NCBI RefSeq assembly: GCF_001314225.1
Contig: NZ_CP012697.1
Coordinates: forward strand, 1,674,001 to 1,738,000
From: Microbacterium sp. No. 7
GTDB taxonomy: Bacteria > Actinomycetota > Actinomycetes > Actinomycetales > Microbacteriaceae
Direction: 5' to 3'
DNA length: 64,000 bases
Below are positions 54,048 to 62,963 of the stretch, one piece after another (the stretch's first letter is position 1; each line of letters begins with the position of its first letter). The translations under genes were made by a program, and so were the position numbers. The notes beneath the pieces are model-generated. The model was not told the origin of the DNA, did no database searches, and worked only from the letters and a program-made list of their open reading frames with translations.

Positions 54048-55357
54048 CCCGGCCCGGCGGCGTCTGGCAGAACTGGGCGCGCACCGAGCGCGTGCGTCCC
54101 GTGCGCGTCGAGCACCCGCCCACCGTCGCGGCCGTGCGGCGCTCCGTGCACGCCGCGGCCGCGCGGGGCCTGCGCGTCAAGGCCGTCGGCGCGGGGCACA
54201 GCTTCAGCGGCGTCGCCGTCGCGCCCGACGTGCTCCTCGACCTCAGCGACCTGACGGGCCTCGTCGACCTCGACCGCGAGCGGGGCCGGGCGCGTCTGCT
54301 CGCGGGCACCAGGCTGCACCGCATCCCCGCCCTGCTGGCGCCGGCCGGCCTGGCGATGCAGAACCTCGGCGACATCGACCGCCAGTCGATCTCGGGAGCG
54401 ATCTCGACGGGCACGCACGGCACCGGCCGCCGTCTCGGCGGGATCGCGACGCAGGTCGTCGCGGTCACGCTCGTGACCGCCGACGGAGAGCTGCTCACGA
54501 TCGACGAGCACCAGAACGCCGAGCTGCTGCCGGCGGTGGTCGTGGGCCTGGGCGCCCTCGGCATCGTCGTCGACGTCACCCTGCAGTGCGTCCCGGCGTT
54601 CGCGCTGGCGGCCGCGGAGCGTCCCGAGCCGCTCGACGCCGTGTGCGACGCGGTCGTGGCGCGCGCCGAGGAGGCCGACCACTTCGAGTTCTTCTGGTTC
54701 CCGCACACCGACCTCGCGCTCACCAAGACCCTGACGAGACTGCCCGCCGACGCCCCCACGCGGCCGCTCGGCGCGGCGTCCCGGTTCGTCGACGACATCG
54801 TGATCGGCAACGGCGCGCACCAGGCGCTGTGCTCGATCGGACGCGCGATGCCGCCGCTCGTCCCGGCGATCAACCGGCTGTCGGCGCGCGTGTGGGGCGA
54901 CCGCGCGTTCTCCGACCTCTCGCACCGGGTGCTCGCGACGACGCGCGGCGTGCGGTTCCGGGAGATGGAGTACGCGATCGCGCTCGACGACCTCCCGCGT
55001 GCGCTGCGGGCAGTGCGCCGGCTCGTGGAGGAGAGCCGCTGGCGCATCGAGTTCCCGATCGAGGTGCGCACGAGCGCCGCCGACGGCCTCTGGCTCTCGA
55101 CCGCGCACGAGCGGGCGACCGGATACATCGCGGTGCACCGGTACGCACGCGCCGACCACACCGCGTACTTCGCCGCCGTCGAGGAGGCGATGCGCGCGCT
55201 CGGCGGGCGGCCGCACTGGGGCAAGATGCACACGATGGACGCCGACGGGCTGCGCCGCGTCTACCCGCGGTTCGACGACTTCGTCGCGCTGCGCGACCGC
55301 CTCGACCCGGGGCGCGCGTTCGCCAATCCGTACCTGACCCGCGTGCTGGGTGAGTAA
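54044..55357 (+). CDS. D-arabinono-1,4-lactone oxidase-like flavoprotein
   Basis: 437 residues of the VAO/PCMH flavin family. The FAD domain shows LRVKAVGAGHSFSGVAVAPD, MQNLGDIDRQSISGAISTGT and HGTGRRLGGIATQVVAVTLV. The ALO C-terminal domain ends with GGRPHWGKMHTMDADGLRRV and DPGRAFANPYLTRVLG, the HWGK motif being diagnostic. It oxidises a sugar lactone or sugar alcohol with oxygen or another acceptor; alditol oxidase is an alternative. The GTG start overlaps the aldolase-like gene (GTGA). Confidence 0.88.
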   Translation: MTRPGGVWQNWARTERVRPVRVEHPPTVAAVRRSVHAAAARGLRVKAVGAGHSFSGVAVAPDVLLDLSDLTGLVDLDRERGRARLLAGTRLHRIPALLAPAGLAMQNLGDIDRQSISGAISTGTHGTGRRLGGIATQVVAVTLVTADGELLTIDEHQNAELLPAVVVGLGALGIVVDVTLQCVPAFALAAAERPEPLDAVCDAVVARAEEADHFEFFWFPHTDLALTKTLTRLPADAPTRPLGAASRFVDDIVIGNGAHQALCSIGRAMPPLVPAINRLSARVWGDRAFSDLSHRVLATTRGVRFREMEYAIALDDLPRALRAVRRLVEESRWRIEFPIEVRTSAADGLWLSTAHERATGYIAVHRYARADHTAYFAAVEEAMRALGGRPHWGKMHTMDADGLRRVYPRFDDFVALRDRLDPGRAFANPYLTRVLGE

Positions 55358-55438
55358 GGGCTGGGAACTGCTCGCCAGGTCCGCATCGGCGTCTGAGCGC
55401 GTCGGTAGGATGGGAGCACAATCGATGGGAGAACCGCA

Positions 55439-56005
55439 ATGGAATTGCTGATCCCGATCCTGATCATCGTCGGTCTCGTCGTGATCGTCGGCATCTACCT
55501 GTGGGCCACGTACAACTCGCTGGTCACGCTCAACGTCCGCGTGGACGAGGCGTGGAGCGACATCACGGTGCAGCTCAAGCGACGGGCCGACCTGCTGCCG
55601 AACCTGATCGAGGCGGTCAAGGGCTACGCGGCGCACGAGAAGGCCGTCTTCGAGAACGTGACGCGCGCGCGGGCCGAGACGCTGTCGGCGCAGAGCCCGG
55701 CCGACGCCGGCGTCGCCGAGGGGCACATGCAGCAGGCGCTGAAGTCGCTGTTCGCCGTCGCCGAGGCGTATCCGCAGCTGCAGGCGAGCCAGAACTTCCT
55801 GCAGCTGCAGCAGGCGGTCGTCGACACCGAGGACAAGATCCAGGCGTCGCGCCGGTTCTACAACGGCGGCGTGCGCGAGCTCAACACCAAGATCAAGGTC
55901 TTCCCGAACAACCTCTTCGCCCGCAACCTCGGCTTCCGCGAGCGCGAGTTCTTCGAGGTCGTCGACGGGGCCGCCATCGCCGAGCCGCCGCGGATACAGT
56001 TCTGA
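55439..56005 (+). CDS. lemA: LemA-family protein
   Basis: 188 residues. One N-terminal membrane helix (LIPILIIVGLVVIVGIYLWA) with the short exported N-terminus typical of LemA, then a helical bundle: YNSLVTLNVRVDEAWSDITV, QLKRRADLLPNLIEAVKGYA, ASQNFLQLQQAVVDTEDKIQ, ASRRFYNGGVRELNTKIKVF. LemA proteins are poorly understood but frequently sit beside HtpX or TPM-domain genes, as here. The start follows GGGAG by 7 bases. Two hairpins separate it from htpX. Confidence 0.94.
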   Translation: MELLIPILIIVGLVVIVGIYLWATYNSLVTLNVRVDEAWSDITVQLKRRADLLPNLIEAVKGYAAHEKAVFENVTRARAETLSAQSPADAGVAEGHMQQALKSLFAVAEAYPQLQASQNFLQLQQAVVDTEDKIQASRRFYNGGVRELNTKIKVFPNNLFARNLGFREREFFEVVDGAAIAEPPRIQF

Positions 56006-56019
56006 CCCGGTCCCGACAC

Positions 56020-56070
56020 GCCGGCGGCTGAGCCGCCGGCACTCGACCAGCGGGGGCGCGAACGCCCCCG
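56020..56070 (+). terminator. Twin hairpins between lemA and htpX
   Basis: The first hairpin is 56020-56040: GCCGGCGGC, loop TGA, GCCGCCGGC. The second is 56051-56070: CGGGGGCG, loop CGAA, CGCCCCCG. A repeat of GGCAnTCnACCAGCGGGG flanks the second at 56038 and 56077. They may attenuate transcription or protect lemA mRNA. Confidence 0.7.
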
Positions 56071-56102
56071 ATCGGCGGCATTCCACCAGCGGGGTGTGAC
56101 CC

Positions 56103-56990
56103 ATGTACACCGCGATCGCTCGCAACAAGCGCAACACGTGGCTGATCCTGACCGGCTTCGTGCTCTTCCTCGGCCTGATCGGGCTCGCCGCGGGCTGGCT
56201 CGCGGGCAACAACTGGTTCATCACGGCGTTCGTGCTGATCTTCGCCGCGGGCTACGCGACCGTGCAGTACTTCGCCGCCGACCGCGAGGCGCTCGCGCTC
56301 GCGGGCGCCGTCGAGGTCACCGCGCAGGAGGCGCCGCGATTCCACCGCATCGTGGAGAACCTGTGCATCACGACGGGCGCGCCCATGCCGCGCCTCTACG
56401 TCGTCGACGACCCGGCGCCGAACGCGTTCGCCACCGGGCGCACGCCCGACAAGGCGGCGATCACGGTGACGACGGGGCTGTTCGAGCTGATGACCGATCG
56501 CGAGCTGGAGGGCGTGCTCGGTCACGAGCTCGGCCACATCCGCAACTACGACATCCGCGTGTCGCTCGTCGTGTTCGGGCTCGTCGTCGCCGTGGGGATG
56601 CTCGCCGACATGTTCATGCGCATGGCCTTCTTCGGCGGCGCGCGCCGGAGCAACAACGCGCAGGCGCAGCTGCTCTTCCTCGTCTTCGGCGTCGTCGCCG
56701 CGCTCGTCGCGCCCCTGTTGGCCGGCGCGGTGCAGGCGGCGATCTCGCGCCAGCGCGAGTACCTCGCCGACGCGACGAGCGCCATGACGACGCGCGACCC
56801 CGACGGCCTGGCGTCCGCCCTCGGCAAGCTCGCCGAGCACGGGCAGCCGCTGCGCAAGGCGAACACGTCGATGGCGCACCTGTGGATCAGCGATCCGCTG
56901 CGGCCCGGGGCGATGACGCGCCTGTTCGCGACGCACCCGCCGCTGCCCGATCGCATCGCACGCCTCGGCCGCATCGGCGGCGAGTTCTAG
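56103..56990 (+). CDS. htpX: HtpX-like M48 membrane metalloprotease
   Basis: 295 residues. N-terminal helices (TWLILTGFVLFLGLIGLAAG, NWFITAFVLIFAAGYATVQY), the zinc motif GHELGHIRNYD (His141, Glu142, His145), a further membrane pair (SLVVFGLVVAVGMLADMFMR and LLFLVFGVVAALVAPLLAGA) and the third ligand in SRQREYLADATSAMTTRDPD. It degrades damaged membrane proteins. The C-terminal HPPLPDRIARLGRIGGEF is typical. Its stop codon TAG forms part of the next gene's -10 box. Confidence 0.94.
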   Translation: MYTAIARNKRNTWLILTGFVLFLGLIGLAAGWLAGNNWFITAFVLIFAAGYATVQYFAADREALALAGAVEVTAQEAPRFHRIVENLCITTGAPMPRLYVVDDPAPNAFATGRTPDKAAITVTTGLFELMTDRELEGVLGHELGHIRNYDIRVSLVVFGLVVAVGMLADMFMRMAFFGGARRSNNAQAQLLFLVFGVVAALVAPLLAGAVQAAISRQREYLADATSAMTTRDPDGLASALGKLAEHGQPLRKANTSMAHLWISDPLRPGAMTRLFATHPPLPDRIARLGRIGGEF

Positions 56991-56993
56991 GAT
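56988..56993 (+). promoter_or_regulatory. -10 box overlapping the htpX stop codon
   Basis: TAGGAT, whose first three bases are the htpX stop, then six bases and GTG 57000. This gives the AI-2E-type gene a possible leaderless start. Confidence 0.5.
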
Positions 56994-56999
56994 TGACGA

Positions 57000-58187
57000 G
57001 TGAGCGGTAAGGAAGAGCCGAAGCGGGGATCGCTGCGAGACGCGCTGCGCACGCGCGTGCTGTCCAACGACGTCACCGACCATCTGCCGCGCGCGCTGCG
57101 CGTCACGACCGCCTACGCGTGGCGGTTCGTCGTGATCGTGGCCGCCGCGGCGATCCTGGTGTGGCTGATCATCCAGCTCAAGCTGCTCGTCATCCCGCTG
57201 CTGATCGCGATCCTCGTGACCGCGCTCGTCTGGCCCGCCTTCACCTGGTTGCTGCGGCACCGCGTCCCCCGCTGGATCGCGATCGTGATCAGCGTCGTCG
57301 GCACGCTCGCCGTCATCACCGGGCTGTTCTACCTCGCGATCTGGCAGATCACGCGCGAGTGGGCGTCCGTGCGCGAGCGCACGCTCGGGGCGATCGACCA
57401 GCTGCGGCAGTACCTCATCGACGGACCGCTGCACCTCACCGCCGAGCAGATCGACGATCTGCTGAACCAGGCCGGGTCGCTGCTGGAGCAGCAGGCGTCG
57501 ATGCTGTGGTCGGGCGCGCTCGCGATCGGCACCACCGTGGGGCACGTGGCCACGGGCGCCCTGCTCGCCCTGTTCATCCTGCTCTGCACGCTCGCCGACG
57601 GGGCGGGCATCTGGCGCTGGACGCTGCGGCTGTTCCCCGCGACGGCGCGGCCCGCGGTCAACGGCGCCGGCAAGGCCGGCTGGGTCACGGTCGTCAACTA
57701 CGCGCGCACCCAGCTTCTCGTCGCCACGATCGACGCGGTCGGCATCTCGCTCGGCGCGTTCCTGCTCGGCGTGCCGCTCGCGATCCCGATCGGCGTGCTC
57801 GTCTTCCTCGGCGCGTTCATCCCCTTCGTCGGCGCCGTCGTGACGGGAGCGCTCGCGGTGTTCCTGGCACTCGTCTACAACGGCCCGTGGATCGCGCTGT
57901 GGATGCTCGTCGTCGTGCTCGGCGTGCAGCAGCTGGAGGGCCACGTGCTGCAGCCGCTGCTGATGGGCTCCGCGGTGAAGGTGCACCCGCTCGCCGTCGT
58001 GCTCGTCGTCGCCGGGGGAGCCATGATCGCCGGCATCCCGGGAGCCCTGTTCGCGGTGCCGCTCGCCGCGTTCGTCAACGTCGTGGCGATCTATCTCTCC
58101 AGACGGCAGTGGGAGACCGGCGACCTGCCCGGCCCCGACGAGCTGATCTGGAGCACCGTGCCACGTGGAAAGGAAGACCGGTCGTGA
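57000..58187 (+). CDS. AI-2E transporter-family (PerM-like) membrane protein
   Basis: 395 residues, about eight helices in the AI-2E/UPF0118 pattern: FVVIVAAAAILVWLIIQLKL, LVIPLLIAILVTALVWPAFT, a central soluble loop (residues about 120-165), LGVPLAIPIGVLVFLGAFIP and FVGAVVTGALAVFLALVYNG, then QLEGHVLQPLLMGSAVKVHP. Family members are exporters or sodium/proton antiporters; only a few act on AI-2. It ends with a 4-base overlap with ilvA, so they share a transcript, though no functional tie is obvious. Confidence 0.9.
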   Translation: MSGKEEPKRGSLRDALRTRVLSNDVTDHLPRALRVTTAYAWRFVVIVAAAAILVWLIIQLKLLVIPLLIAILVTALVWPAFTWLLRHRVPRWIAIVISVVGTLAVITGLFYLAIWQITREWASVRERTLGAIDQLRQYLIDGPLHLTAEQIDDLLNQAGSLLEQQASMLWSGALAIGTTVGHVATGALLALFILLCTLADGAGIWRWTLRLFPATARPAVNGAGKAGWVTVVNYARTQLLVATIDAVGISLGAFLLGVPLAIPIGVLVFLGAFIPFVGAVVTGALAVFLALVYNGPWIALWMLVVVLGVQQLEGHVLQPLLMGSAVKVHPLAVVLVVAGGAMIAGIPGALFAVPLAAFVNVVAIYLSRRQWETGDLPGPDELIWSTVPRGKEDRS

Positions 58188-59410
58188 CCATCCCCACCCT
58201 GGCCGAGTTCGAGGACGCCGCGCGCGTCCTCGCCGACGTCATCACCGAGACCCCGATGGAGGGGTCCGATCATCTGAGCGACGTGCTCGGCGCACCGGTG
58301 TGGCTGAAGCTGGAGAACCTGCAGCGCACGGGCTCGTTCAAGATCCGGGGCGCGACCTACCGGCTCTCCCGGCTGAACGAGCAGGAGCGCGCCCGTGGCG
58401 TCGTCGCCGCGTCGGCCGGCAACCACGCGCAGGGCGTCGCGCTCGCGGCGCAGAAGCTGGGCATCCCCGCGACGATCTTCATGCCGCTCGGCGTCCCCGT
58501 GCCCAAGCTGCTCGCGACGCGCGGGTACGGCGCCGACGTCGTGCTGGAGGGCGCGACCTTCGAGACGCCCATGCGGCTGGCCGTCGAGTTCGCCGAGCGC
58601 ACGGGCGCCGTGCTCATCCACCCGTTCGACCACCGCGACGTCATCATCGGCCAGGGCACGCTCGGCCTCGAGATCTACCGCGCCGTGCCCGACATCGAGA
58701 CCCTCCTGGTCGGCATCGGCGGCGGCGGCCTCATCGCGGGCGTCGCGGCCGCGGTCAAGGCGTGCGCGGCGGCCGACGGCCGCACGGTGCGCGTGATCGG
58801 GGTGCAGGCCGAGAACTCGGCGGCGTTCCCGGCCTCCCTCGAGGCGGGCGAGCCGCTCACCGTCGCGACGACGCCGACGATCGCCGACGGCATCGCGGTC
58901 GCGCGCCCCGGCGACCTGACCTTCGAGGTCGTGCGCGAGCTCGTCGACGAGGTCGTCACGGTGAGCGACGACGACATCGCGCGCGCCCTGCTCGTGCTCC
59001 TCGAGCGCGCCAAGCAGGTCGTGGAGCCGGCGGGCGCGGTGGGCGTCGCCGCGATCCTCGCGGGCAAGGTCACGGCGAGCGGACCCACGGTGTCGATCCT
59101 GTCGGGCGGCAACATCGACCCGCTGCTGCTGCAGCGCGTGGTCGCGCACGGCCTCGCCGCGTCGGGCCGCTACATGACGCTGCAGGTCCCGCTGCCCGAT
59201 AGGCCCGGGCAGCTCGCCCGCGTCGCCGAGCTCCTCGCCGTCGCGGGCGCGAACGTCATCGAGGCGATGCACACGCGGCACGGGCAGGGCCTGCAGATCA
59301 GCGACGTCATCCTGCAGCTCAGCGTCGAGACCCGGGGCGAGGAGCATCGCCGCCAGGTGATCTCGATCCTCGAGGACGCGGGCTTCCGGCCGCGCATCGT
59401 GCCGGACTGA
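58184..59410 (+). CDS. ilvA: Threonine ammonia-lyase
   Basis: 408 residues. PLP fold type II: LKLENLQRTGSFKIRGATYR with the PLP lysine, VVAASAGNHAQGVALAAQKL, VGIGGGGLIAGVAAAVK and SGGNIDPLLLQRVVAHGLAA. A C-terminal ACT domain (LQVPLPDRPGQLARVAELLA, VLILQLSVETRG-like ISDVILQLSVETRGEEHRR) suggests allosteric control. It turns threonine into 2-oxobutanoate, the first step to isoleucine. The single ACT domain and length near 400 fit the shorter, catabolic-type or actinobacterial form. GTG start 58184 overlaps the upstream gene. Confidence 0.92.
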   Translation: MTIPTLAEFEDAARVLADVITETPMEGSDHLSDVLGAPVWLKLENLQRTGSFKIRGATYRLSRLNEQERARGVVAASAGNHAQGVALAAQKLGIPATIFMPLGVPVPKLLATRGYGADVVLEGATFETPMRLAVEFAERTGAVLIHPFDHRDVIIGQGTLGLEIYRAVPDIETLLVGIGGGGLIAGVAAAVKACAAADGRTVRVIGVQAENSAAFPASLEAGEPLTVATTPTIADGIAVARPGDLTFEVVRELVDEVVTVSDDDIARALLVLLERAKQVVEPAGAVGVAAILAGKVTASGPTVSILSGGNIDPLLLQRVVAHGLAASGRYMTLQVPLPDRPGQLARVAELLAVAGANVIEAMHTRHGQGLQISDVILQLSVETRGEEHRRQVISILEDAGFRPRIVPD

Positions 59411-59450
59411 CAGAGTGATGAGAGCGATCGGATCCTGTGGATCACATGGG

Positions 59451-59456
59451 TAGTGT
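59451..59456 (+). promoter_or_regulatory. -10 box for the VWA lipoprotein gene (leaderless start)
   Basis: TAGTGT, six bases (GGATCT), then ATG 59463; no ribosome site. Confidence 0.55.
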
Positions 59457-59462
59457 GGATCT

Positions 59463-61298
59463 ATGTCGCTCTCGTCCGGTCGCCCCGCACGCTCCCGCTC
59501 TCGACGACGTCTCACCCGCATCGCGGCGCTGGCCGCGGTCGCGGCCGTGACGCTCACCGGCTGCACCGGCACCGGGTCGACCGAGTCCGACGGGATCTTC
59601 GAGAGCGACGGGTGCACGCACATCGTCGTGGCGACCTCGTCCGAGAAGGTCAACATGCTCGACGCGCTCGCCGAGGCGTTCAAGCAGTCGCCCGAGCACG
59701 ACGCCCTCGACACGTGCGCCACGGTGCGCCCCATCAACGTCTCGTCGGGCAACGCCGCGCGCTTCCTCACCTCGGGCGAGGAGTGGCCCGCGCAGGACCG
59801 CGCGCTCTGGCCGACGCTGTGGTCGCCCGCGTCGACCGTGTGGACCGACCGCGTCGCGGCGGCGGCGCGACCGGCGCTCGTCGGCGATCCCGTCTCGTTC
59901 ACGCGCACGCCGGTCGTGTTCGGCATGCCCGAGCCCATGGCGCGGGCGCTCGGCTGGCCCGACACCCCCCTCAGCATCTCGTCGTTCGCCTCGATGTGCC
60001 AGGACCCCGCCGGCTGGGGCAGCGTCGGCAAGTCGATCTGGGGCTCGTTCAAGATCTCCAAGACCAACCCGAACACCTCGACGACGGGGCTCTCCGCGAT
60101 CCTCATGCAGTCCTACGAGGCCACGCAGAAGAGCGAGGGACTCACCGCCGCCGACGTCGACGCGGCCGCCGACTTCTCGCGCGTCTTCGAGGAGTGCGTC
60201 ATCCACTACGGCGACACGACCGGCAACGTCCTCACGACGCTCTACAACGACACGCAGCACGGCGCGGGCGGCTCCGGCTACGTCTCGGCCGTCGCGCTCG
60301 AGGAGACCTCGCTGCTCAACTACAACCTGGGCAACCCCGACTCGCACACCGTGCAGCCCGGCGAGACGCTCACGCCGCCGCGCGAGAAGCTCGTCGCGGT
60401 CTATCCCGAGGGCGGCTCGATGTGGTCGGACAACCCCATCACGGTGCTCGGCGCCGACTGGGTGACGCCCGAGCAGCGCACGGCCGGCGAGGCGTTCGTC
60501 GCCTACCTGTCGACGAAGCCCGCCCAGGAGATCCTGCCGGAGTACGGCTTCCGCCCGCTCGACGAGTCGGTGCCGCTCGGCGAGCTCTTCACCGCCGCGT
60601 ACGGCGTCGACCCCGCACAGCCGGCGATCACGCTGCCCAAGCCCGAGGTGAGCGTCATCTCGGCCGCGATCGATCAGTGGACGCAGGTGCGCAAGCCCTC
60701 GTCGGTGCTGGAGCTCATCGACATCTCCGGCTCGATGGACGAGTCCATCGGCGACGGCCGCAGCCGTCTCGACGGCGCGATCGAGGGCGCCCAGACGACG
60801 CTCGGCCACTTCCGCCCCACGGACGAGGTCGGCGTGTGGGCCTTCACGACCGGCATCCGCTCGGAGGCGGGCGAGGGCGTGGAGGTCATGCGCGACATCG
60901 TGGCGCTGAGCTCCGACCGGGAGAGCCTCAACGCGACCCTCGACGACCTGCGCTACGCGAACCGGGCGGGCACGCCGCTCTACGACGCGATCGCCGCCGC
61001 CTACGACGTCATGACGGCGCGCGCGGAGCCCGGGCGCATCAACGCGATCGTCGTGCTCTCCGACGGGCAGGACACCGACTCGCGCCTCTCGCTCGACTCC
61101 CTGGTCGCGCGGATCTCGCCGTCGTCCGCCGAGTCGACGGACAGCGCGCGCGTGCGGATCTTCCCGATCGCCTACGGCGAGGACGCCGACACGACGGCGC
61201 TGCGCCGCATCGCGGACGCCACGGGCGGGCAGCTGTTCGACGCGTCCGACCCCGAGCGCATCGACCTCGTGTTCGCATCGGTCATCAACAACTTCTGA
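59463..61298 (+). CDS. Binding-protein/VWA-domain lipoprotein
   Basis: 611 residues. Lipoprotein signal with lipobox VTLTGC (residue 38 region). Residues about 50-390 resemble an extracellular solute-binding protein of the SBP_bac_11 type (IVVATSSEKVNMLDALAEAF, GWGSVGKSIWGSFKISKTNP, LVAVYPEGGSMWSDNPITVL). From about residue 410 a von Willebrand A domain starts, with the metal site LELIDISGSMDESIGDGRSR and GRINAIVVLSDGQDTDSRLS. Such fused proteins occur in actinobacteria with no proven role; they may sense or assemble envelope parts. The next gene follows within 20 bases. Confidence 0.87.
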   Translation: MSLSSGRPARSRSRRRLTRIAALAAVAAVTLTGCTGTGSTESDGIFESDGCTHIVVATSSEKVNMLDALAEAFKQSPEHDALDTCATVRPINVSSGNAARFLTSGEEWPAQDRALWPTLWSPASTVWTDRVAAAARPALVGDPVSFTRTPVVFGMPEPMARALGWPDTPLSISSFASMCQDPAGWGSVGKSIWGSFKISKTNPNTSTTGLSAILMQSYEATQKSEGLTAADVDAAADFSRVFEECVIHYGDTTGNVLTTLYNDTQHGAGGSGYVSAVALEETSLLNYNLGNPDSHTVQPGETLTPPREKLVAVYPEGGSMWSDNPITVLGADWVTPEQRTAGEAFVAYLSTKPAQEILPEYGFRPLDESVPLGELFTAAYGVDPAQPAITLPKPEVSVISAAIDQWTQVRKPSSVLELIDISGSMDESIGDGRSRLDGAIEGAQTTLGHFRPTDEVGVWAFTTGIRSEAGEGVEVMRDIVALSSDRESLNATLDDLRYANRAGTPLYDAIAAAYDVMTARAEPGRINAIVVLSDGQDTDSRLSLDSLVARISPSSAESTDSARVRIFPIAYGEDADTTALRRIADATGGQLFDASDPERIDLVFASVINNF

Positions 61299-61317
61299 GC
61301 CCGACATGGAGGCACGC

Positions 61318-62310
61318 GTGGCGGTGGCAGGCGGCTGGCTCGACGACGCCGTGAGCGGGCTCGCGCAGGGACCCGTCTACGTCTCGCCCGACGTGCGCGA
61401 CCAGGCGGGGCTGAGCGACGCGCTGCGCGCCGTCGTCCCCCAGGACGGCAGCATCGGCGTCGTCGTGCTCCCCGCCGACGCGCGGCACGAGGTCGTCTAC
61501 CAGGCGTACCCGATCGATCGCATGCTCGACGGCAGCGACTACGACACCGTCGTCATCGCGATCGGCAGCGACCTCATGGCCGGCTCGCGCGTCATCGACA
61601 GCGCGACCGCCCTGAGCATCGCCAACCAGGCCGAGGCCGATGCGGGCAGCGACCTGACGGGGGCGCTCACCGAGACGGTGCAGCAGATCGCCGACGAGCT
61701 GCCCTCCGGCGCGCCGGCGTCGCCGGGCGGCGATTGGATGCTCCCCGCCGTGATCGCGGGCGTCGTCGTGGTCGCCGCGGGCGCGGGGGTCGTGGCCGTC
61801 GCCCGCCGGCGTCGCCGCGCGCGCACGCCGTCGGGCCGCATGCCCGCGCGCATCCGGGCCGCCGTCGAGCGGCTCTCGGCGCTGCGCTCCGAGTACGCGC
61901 GGCGCGCACGGGCCGGCGACGCGACGGCGGCGCGCGTGGACGCCGAGCTCGCGCGCATCGTCGCGAACGTGCCGCAGCTGTTCGCACGCCTCGACGCCAA
62001 GGGCGGCGCCGACCAGCGCGCGCTCGCGGAGAACGAGTACGCCGACAAGCTCGGACGGCTGCTGGCCGCCGTGTCGAACGACTATCTGCTCGACCTGCTG
62101 GCGCACCCCGACCTGTGGGAGGACCCGCAGCAGCGGGTCGCCGAGGTGCTGGAGGCCCTGGAAGCGGTGTCGGTGCAGCTCGTCGACAACATCAAGCAGG
62201 TCAACGCACGCCACGCCCTGCGCTTCCAGGTGTCGCTCGACTCGCTCGTCGGGCGCGAGGAGCTGCGCGACTGGGAACGCCAGTTCCGCCGCGCGACCGA
62301 CGGTGCGTGA
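61318..62310 (+). CDS. Membrane-anchored partner of the VWA lipoprotein
   Basis: 330 residues from GTG 61318, which has GGAGG 5 bases upstream; an in-frame ATG at 61306 is possible but lacks a site. Residues 1-135 are an extracytoplasmic-type alpha/beta region (GPVYVSPDVRDQAGLSDALR, GSIGVVVLPADARHEVVYQA). One membrane helix (MLPAVIAGVVVVAAGAGVVA) is followed by a basic stop-transfer (ARRRRRAR) and a cytoplasmic helical domain (LSALRSEYARRARAGDA, NDYLLDLLAHPDLWEDPQQR). No cleavable signal is visible. I do not recognise the family; TPM-like is one option. It probably works with the VWA lipoprotein. Confidence 0.75.
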   Translation: MAVAGGWLDDAVSGLAQGPVYVSPDVRDQAGLSDALRAVVPQDGSIGVVVLPADARHEVVYQAYPIDRMLDGSDYDTVVIAIGSDLMAGSRVIDSATALSIANQAEADAGSDLTGALTETVQQIADELPSGAPASPGGDWMLPAVIAGVVVVAAGAGVVAVARRRRRARTPSGRMPARIRAAVERLSALRSEYARRARAGDATAARVDAELARIVANVPQLFARLDAKGGADQRALAENEYADKLGRLLAAVSNDYLLDLLAHPDLWEDPQQRVAEVLEALEAVSVQLVDNIKQVNARHALRFQVSLDSLVGREELRDWERQFRRATDGA

Positions 62311-62333
62311 GGCGGACGACGGGTGTCGTCGCC

Positions 62334-62822
62334 TCAGCCCGTGTAGGTGTCGACCTTGACGACCTCGACGGCGATCTCGCGTCCGTTGGGGGCCGTGTAC
62401 GACGCCTTGTCGCCCTCCTTGAGGCCGATGATCGCGGCGCCGAGGGGCGAGGCCTCGCTGTAGACGTCGAGGTCGGAGCCGACGCCGATCTCGCGGCTGC
62501 CGAGCAGGAACACCTCTTCGCCGCCCGCGACGATCGCGGTGACGACGGTGCCCGAGCGCACGGTGCCGTCCGACTCGGGCGCCTCGCCGACGGTCGCCTC
62601 CTTGAGCAGCTTCTGCAGCGTGCGGATGCGCGCCTCCTGCTTGCCCTGCTCGTCCTTCGCGGCGTGATAGCCGCCGTTCTCCTTCAGGTCGCCCTCTTCG
62701 CGCGCCGCCTCGATGCGCTTCGCGATCTCCTCACGGCCGATCGTCGTGAGGTGCTCGAGTTCGGCGGCGAGCCGGTCGTAGGCCTCTTGCGTGAGGAAGG
62801 TCGCCGTGCTGTCGCTGGCCAC
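62334..62822 (-). CDS. greA: Transcription elongation factor GreA
   Basis: 162 residues. The N-terminal coiled coil (TQEAYDRLAAELEHLTTIGR, EEIAKRIEAAREEGDLKENG, GYHAAKDEQGKQEARIRTLQ) carries the acidic tip DLKEN that restores backtracked RNA polymerase. The C-terminal FKBP-like domain has VGSDLDVYSEASPLGAAIIG and GDKASYTAPNGREIAVEVVK. The GTG start 62822 follows AAAGGAG. The 141-base upstream gap to the DUF4307 gene holds its promoter region but no obvious hairpin. Confidence 0.96.
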   Translation of the reverse strand: MASDSTATFLTQEAYDRLAAELEHLTTIGREEIAKRIEAAREEGDLKENGGYHAAKDEQGKQEARIRTLQKLLKEATVGEAPESDGTVRSGTVVTAIVAGGEEVFLLGSREIGVGSDLDVYSEASPLGAAIIGLKEGDKASYTAPNGREIAVEVVKVDTYTG

Positions 62823-62963
62823 GTCTTCTCCTTTGGTCGTCGTGAAACGGGTCTTCGTGAAAGCGGCCGTCGTGGACGACCGCGTCGATCCCGGCAGCTA
62901 AGCCAAACGCCCCGGCGTCGAGCCAGGGCGCACAGATGTCAGATCGAAGATGTTCGGAACAGC

